From assembly GCA_003641555.1 (NCBI GenBank), contig QNAT01000046.1, positions 1 through 7,749 of the forward strand: a stretch of 7,749 bases of DNA, given 5' to 3'. Below the pieces are notes generated by a model that worked only from the letters and a program-made list of their open reading frames with translations, had not been told where the DNA came from and made no database searches. Positions 4,809-7,749 of the stretch are shown here, one piece after another (the first letter of the stretch is position 1; every line of letters starts with the position of its first letter). Origin of the DNA: Thermotoga sp. (lineage in GTDB: Bacteria; Thermotogota; Thermotogae; B3-G13). Made by a program: the position numbers and the translations under genes.

Positions 4809-6571
4809 TCTATTATGCGGATATGAAGTTCTTTCAACTGCTTTTCAGAAACCTTTGAAGGAGCATTCGTTAGAGGATCGAAACCCGATTTTGTTTTGGG
4901 AAATGCAGTCACATTACGAATGGAACGATTACCTGTCATCAACATAACGAGTCTATCAATCCCTATGGCTACTCCTCCGTGTGGAGGTGCACCATATTCC
5001 AACGCTTCTAATAGAAATCCAAACCTTTTCTCCGCTTCTCTTTCCTTTATGGATAAGAGTTCGAAAACCTCTCTTTGTAGTTGCGGAGTATTTATTCTTA
5101 TAGACCCACTTCCCATTTCCACGCCATTGATCACCAGATCATAGGTCAAAGAACCAATCTTCAATGGATCAGTGTCTTTATATCTCTTGAATTCTTCCAG
5201 ATTCGGCATGGTGAAAGGATGATGTTCTGCTTTGTATCTATTTTCTTCTTTATCCCATTCTACGAATGGAAAGTTCAAAACCCATAAGATATCGAAAGTT
5301 TCTTCTGGATCCGGTAGTTTGGAGATCAAAGTGCCTCTTATCATTCCCAATGCGGTGTTAACGATACTTCTATCCCCCGCTACGATAAACAAAATGTCTC
5401 CATTTGAAGAACTACATCTCTCTTTCATAGATTCTATTTCTGCAGCCGATAAGAAACGGGCAATGGGAGATCTAACACCATTGTTTTCGAATTTCATCCA
5501 GATCAATCCCTTTGCTCCCACTTCTTTGACGGCATCTTCAAGATCATCAATGGCAGAACGAGAAAATGCCAGGTCGTTCTCAACTTTTAGCGCCTTTATT
5601 ACACCATTTGAGCCAATGGTATTGCGGAATATCTTGAAAGTAGTATTGCAAAATACATCTGTCAGATCGATGAGTTCATGACCGTAGCGTCTATCAGGTT
5701 TATCAGACCCATATCTATCCATAGCTTCTGAATATTGAAGTCTATTCAATGGAATGTCGATCTCCTTATTCAGCACATCTTTGAAGACACGTTTTACCAT
5801 TCCCTCAGTGATGGATAAGATGTCTTCTACTTCTACAAACGACATCTCGATATCTATCTGCGTGAATTCAAGTTGCCTGTCAGCCCTGAGATCTTCATCT
5901 CTGAAACATCGGGCAAATTGATAATAACGCTCCAATCCCCCTATCATCAGGAGTTGTTTGAACAACTGAGGAGATTGGGGTAGAGCAAAACAATAACCTG
6001 GTTTTCCTCGCCAGGGCACGAGAAAATCACGTGCACCCTCAGGCGTACTCCTGGTGAGGATTGGTGTTTCAACCTCGATAAAACTGTTTTCATTCAAATA
6101 TGCCCTCGCACTTTGAACTATTTTATGCCTCTGAATAAGATTTTTCTGCATGGATCGTCTGCGAAGGTCAAGATACCTATATCTCAATCTAAGGTCTTCA
6201 TCTGTCCTATTATCGCGATTTACGTAGATCGGTGGTGTTTTAGAGGTGTTTAAAACTTCTATATCGATTGCAGCCACTTCGAGTTCTCCTGTTTTGTAAG
6301 CAGGATTTATCGTACCTTCAGGCCGTTCTTTTACCTTCCCTTTTATTGCCAGCACATATTCTTTTCTCACATCTTTTGCAATATTATGGGCTTGAATGCT
6401 AACCCGGGGATCGAAGACTATCTGGATAAAACCACTCCTATCGCGCAGCGTTACAAAAATGAGATTCCCCAACTTTCTCATATCATTTACCCAGCCATTT
6501 AATATGACCTCTTTACCGATATCCTCTCTTGTGATATCTCCGCAATTATGAGTTCTTTTCAATCTGATCAC
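4805..6571 (-). CDS. Aspartyl-tRNA synthetase (bacterial type)
   Basis: A class IIb synthetase that charges tRNA-Asp with aspartate using ATP. With the GTG start at 6571 it has 588 residues, close to the E. coli length. An N-terminal OB-fold anticodon-binding domain (about 1-110, GWVNDMRKLGNLIF at 26-39) precedes the catalytic domain. The latter shows TPEGARDFLVPWR (176-188), QSPQLFKQ (199-206), motif 2 FRDEDLRADRQLEFTQ (223-238), HHPFTMP (450-456), GSGSIRI (487-493) and motif 3 GGVAIGIDRLVML (532-544). The bacterial GAD insertion spans about 283-410. I prefer GTG because GAGGGG lies 7 nt upstream. A TTG at 6586 would add five residues but sits inside the upstream gene without such a site. 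The gap to the GNAT stop is 4 nt, and the stop overlaps prmC. Residues tied to tRNA discrimination are mixed (Leu34, Gly86), so strict specificity for tRNA-Asp is unproven. Confidence 0.97.
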   Translation of the reverse strand: MIRLKRTHNCGDITREDIGKEVILNGWVNDMRKLGNLIFVTLRDRSGFIQIVFDPRVSIQAHNIAKDVRKEYVLAIKGKVKERPEGTINPAYKTGELEVAAIDIEVLNTSKTPPIYVNRDNRTDEDLRLRYRYLDLRRRSMQKNLIQRHKIVQSARAYLNENSFIEVETPILTRSTPEGARDFLVPWRGKPGYCFALPQSPQLFKQLLMIGGLERYYQFARCFRDEDLRADRQLEFTQIDIEMSFVEVEDILSITEGMVKRVFKDVLNKEIDIPLNRLQYSEAMDRYGSDKPDRRYGHELIDLTDVFCNTTFKIFRNTIGSNGVIKALKVENDLAFSRSAIDDLEDAVKEVGAKGLIWMKFENNGVRSPIARFLSAAEIESMKERCSSSNGDILFIVAGDRSIVNTALGMIRGTLISKLPDPEETFDILWVLNFPFVEWDKEENRYKAEHHPFTMPNLEEFKRYKDTDPLKIGSLTYDLVINGVEMGSGSIRINTPQLQREVFELLSIKEREAEKRFGFLLEALEYGAPPHGGVAIGIDRLVMLMTGNRSIRNVTAFPKTKSGFDPLTNAPSKVSEKQLKELHIRIIE

Positions 6572-6575
6572 ACCT

Positions 6576-7034
6576 TCACCCCTCAATCAATCTTTTTATC
6601 ATCCTTACATGGAGTATACCTGCTTCGTAAAACTCCTTACTACATACAGAATAACCCAGCTTTTCATAAAATCCTTTCACATACATCTGGGCATCTAAAA
6701 TCAATCTTTCTATATTCATTTTTCTTGCATACTCTTCTATCTCGTATATCATATTCTTCCCTATCCCTATACCCCTAAATTCCTTTAAGACAGCAAATCT
6801 CTCCAGTTTCAAGGAATGATCACCTATTTTTCTCAATCTCGCTGTTCCCACAGGCTTAGTTCCTAAAAGAACAAGTAAATGAACACTCCTCCTATCTTTC
6901 CCATCCAAATCATCTTTTTCTTCAATACCTTGTTCCTCTATAAAAACCCTTTTTCTGATATCCAGGGCTTTCATAAGCGCTATAGCATCATTACCTTTAA
7001 AAAAGAAATGCTCGAGATCATAATTCTCTAACAT
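6576..7034 (-). CDS. GNAT family N-acetyltransferase (ElaA/YjcF-like)
   Basis: A 152-residue single-domain acyl-CoA-dependent acetyltransferase. The N-terminal block IRKRVFIEEQGIEEKDDLDG (26-45) is typical of the ElaA/YjcF branch. PVGTARLR (61-68) and KLERFAVLKEFRGIGIGK (76-93) form motif A with the acetyl-CoA pyrophosphate loop RGIGIGK. LILDAQ (111-116) and FYEKLGY (122-128) form motif B, and EAGILHVRM (137-145) closes the domain. The acceptor substrate cannot be predicted. It is the first gene of the operon with aspS and prmC, ending 4 nt before the aspS GTG; its last codons carry the aspS ribosome-binding site. The ATG has no Shine-Dalgarno site and lies 10 nt from an extended -10 box, pointing to a nearly leaderless transcript. 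Confidence 0.88.
   Translation of the reverse strand: MLENYDLEHFFFKGNDAIALMKALDIRKRVFIEEQGIEEKDDLDGKDRRSVHLLVLLGTKPVGTARLRKIGDHSLKLERFAVLKEFRGIGIGKNMIYEIEEYARKMNIERLILDAQMYVKGFYEKLGYSVCSKEFYEAGILHVRMIKRLIEG
6579..6584 (-). promoter_or_regulatory. Shine-Dalgarno site deciding the aspS start
   Basis: GAGGGG on the minus strand, within the last codons of the GNAT gene and 7 nt before GTG at 6571. It favours GTG over the in-frame TTG at 6586, which the site itself overlaps. Confidence 0.7.
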
Positions 7035-7044
7035 ATTGTCTTTT

Positions 7045-7073
7045 ATTATATCAGATGAGCACAGAGTTTTGAA
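7045..7073 (-). promoter_or_regulatory. Extended -10 promoter of the GNAT-aspS-prmC operon
   Basis: On the minus strand TGATATAAT (TGn followed by consensus TATAAT at 7050-7045) is preceded at 17 nt by TTCAAA (7073-7068), a 4/6 -35 match. Initiation about 7 nt downstream would leave only 3-4 nt before the ATG at 7034. Confidence 0.65.
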
Positions 7074-7124
7074 TACGCTACTATTTGGAGAAATACATCT
7101 TAAACAATTATCAAAAGATAGCCT

Positions 7125-7144
7125 TTAGTAGCACTAACTACTAA
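7125..7144. terminator. Weak hairpin downstream of the nicotinate phosphoribosyltransferase gene
   Basis: A 7-bp inverted repeat TTAGTAG/CTACTAA around CACTAA, 41 nt past the stop codon of the minus-strand gene. It is AT-rich, and on the minus strand the sequence after it (AGGCTATCTTTT) has only a short T run. It may assist termination; confidence is low. Confidence 0.3.
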
Positions 7145-7185
7145 TAATAATTTTACCTCAATTCCTAATAATACTTTGGAAAAAT

Positions 7186-7749
7186 TCAGAAATCTTTAAC
7201 AGGAACTAATCTCGAAAGATCTCCTTTTTTTCGCCCCACTTTAGCGCAGGGGTTACCATTCACTTCCACTATATCAGCAGTGATATCTATCTTTTCCCTC
7301 AGTAGATATGATCCCACCCCATAGACGTCCACGGGAACATTGAGCTTTTCGAAGAGATCTATCTTCTCCGCATCGAATCCCCCGGAAACTACTATTTTCA
7401 AATCCTTCAAACCTATCCTATTGAATTCCTTTCTCGCCCTCCAGACCAATTCGGGACATACCCCAAAAGAAGATTTATCTCTCGGTACAACGAATATATC
7501 TCGCATATCACCTGCTGTATCGAAACGTACCCCCCATATCTTACCCTTTCCTGGACCTATGATCGAAGATGGATCTGTTTTCCCTTCGATAAAACTTTTA
7601 CCTGTAATATGTTGGTAAAATCTTTTAATAACCGTTTTCGTTGTACCGACAACATCGTTATCCCAATCGACCAGGATTATTCGATTTATGTGGGAAGACA
7701 TGTGCTTATCGAAAGCGATACTGGCATCAGCAGTGGAACCATCGTAACA
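7186..7749 (-). CDS. Nicotinate phosphoribosyltransferase, 3' part (gene cut by window edge)
   Basis: The visible 187 C-terminal residues belong to the COG1488 nicotinate phosphoribosyltransferase family. These enzymes join nicotinate and phosphoribosyl pyrophosphate to give nicotinate mononucleotide in NAD salvage. The frame is open to the right edge, beginning CYDGSTADASIAFDKHM, so the Met codon at 7701 is internal and the true start is outside. Visible motifs are AFDKHM, RIILVDWDNDVVGTTK, WGVRFDTAGDMRD (phosphoribosyl/phosphate-binding region), ELVWRAR, IVVSGGFDAEKI and DVYGVGSYLL, followed by a short tail ending RLVPVKDF. The gene is followed by a 151-bp gap before the GNAT start, which has its own promoter, so the two are probably separate units. 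Some archaeal relatives are of similar type; the quinolinate enzyme is a more distant alternative. Confidence 0.88.
   Translation of the reverse strand, partial: CYDGSTADASIAFDKHMSSHINRIILVDWDNDVVGTTKTVIKRFYQHITGKSFIEGKTDPSSIIGPGKGKIWGVRFDTAGDMRDIFVVPRDKSSFGVCPELVWRARKEFNRIGLKDLKIVVSGGFDAEKIDLFEKLNVPVDVYGVGSYLLREKIDITADIVEVNGNPCAKVGRKKGDLSRLVPVKDF

Noticed and set aside
4055..5681. Several plus-strand ORFs of up to 160 codons opposite prmC and aspS
   Set aside because: They are antisense shadows of two certain genes and have no family resemblance.
7340..7618. 92-codon plus-strand ORF
   Set aside because: It is an antisense shadow of the nicotinate phosphoribosyltransferase gene.

Overview
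The window is bacterial chromosome of low to moderate GC content. It carries housekeeping genes and one tRNA cluster. I see no phage, plasmid, transposase, CRISPR or secretion genes. The bacterial assignment rests on an AspRS with the bacterial GAD-type insertion, a PrmC release-factor methyltransferase, sigma70-type promoters and Shine-Dalgarno sites. The phylum cannot be read from the sequence. A stand-alone lysine-ketoglutarate reductase, leaderless-looking promoters, mixed encoding of tRNA CCA ends and hairpin-rich intergenic repeats would suit an uncultured or deep-branching lineage, but that is inference.

Layout, left to right. Positions 1-317 hold no gene. They contain a cluster of perfect hairpins (about 1-86) with short direct repeats of the same arm, then AT-rich sequence. 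Positions 318-1637 (minus) encode a saccharopine-forming lysine-ketoglutarate reductase-like protein that ends where the reductase half of animal/plant LKR/SDH ends. Positions 1638-1923 are a divergent promoter region with one minus-strand promoter and two tandem plus-strand promoters. Positions 1924-2244 (plus) carry tRNA-Glu(TTC), tRNA-Val(TAC), tRNA-Asp(GTC) and tRNA-Phe(GAA), followed by an 11-bp perfect hairpin. Positions 2278-3090 (minus) encode a Rossmann/DUF2520 dehydrogenase-like protein. Positions 3343-3957 (plus) encode a membrane-anchored YdcF/SanA-like DUF218 protein with a TTG start. A convergent hairpin (3961-3987) separates it from a minus-strand operon, transcribed in the order GNAT acetyltransferase (7034-6576), aspS (6571-4805), prmC (4808-3969). 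The right edge holds the 3' part of a nicotinate phosphoribosyltransferase gene (minus), cut by the window end.

Functionally, most of the genes serve translation or basic metabolism: charging of tRNA-Asp (whose gene is also here), methylation of release factors, NAD salvage and lysine/saccharopine metabolism. The GNAT-aspS-prmC genes are packed with a 4-nt gap and a 4-nt overlap and should be co-transcribed. The remaining genes look like single transcription units.

No clearly new multi-gene system is visible. The points most worth a second look are the switchable hairpin cluster at the left edge, the stand-alone LKR, two genes whose consensus -10 box lies so close to the start codon that the mRNA should be leaderless, and a 6-codon ORF with a strong ribosome-binding site upstream of the DUF218 gene.
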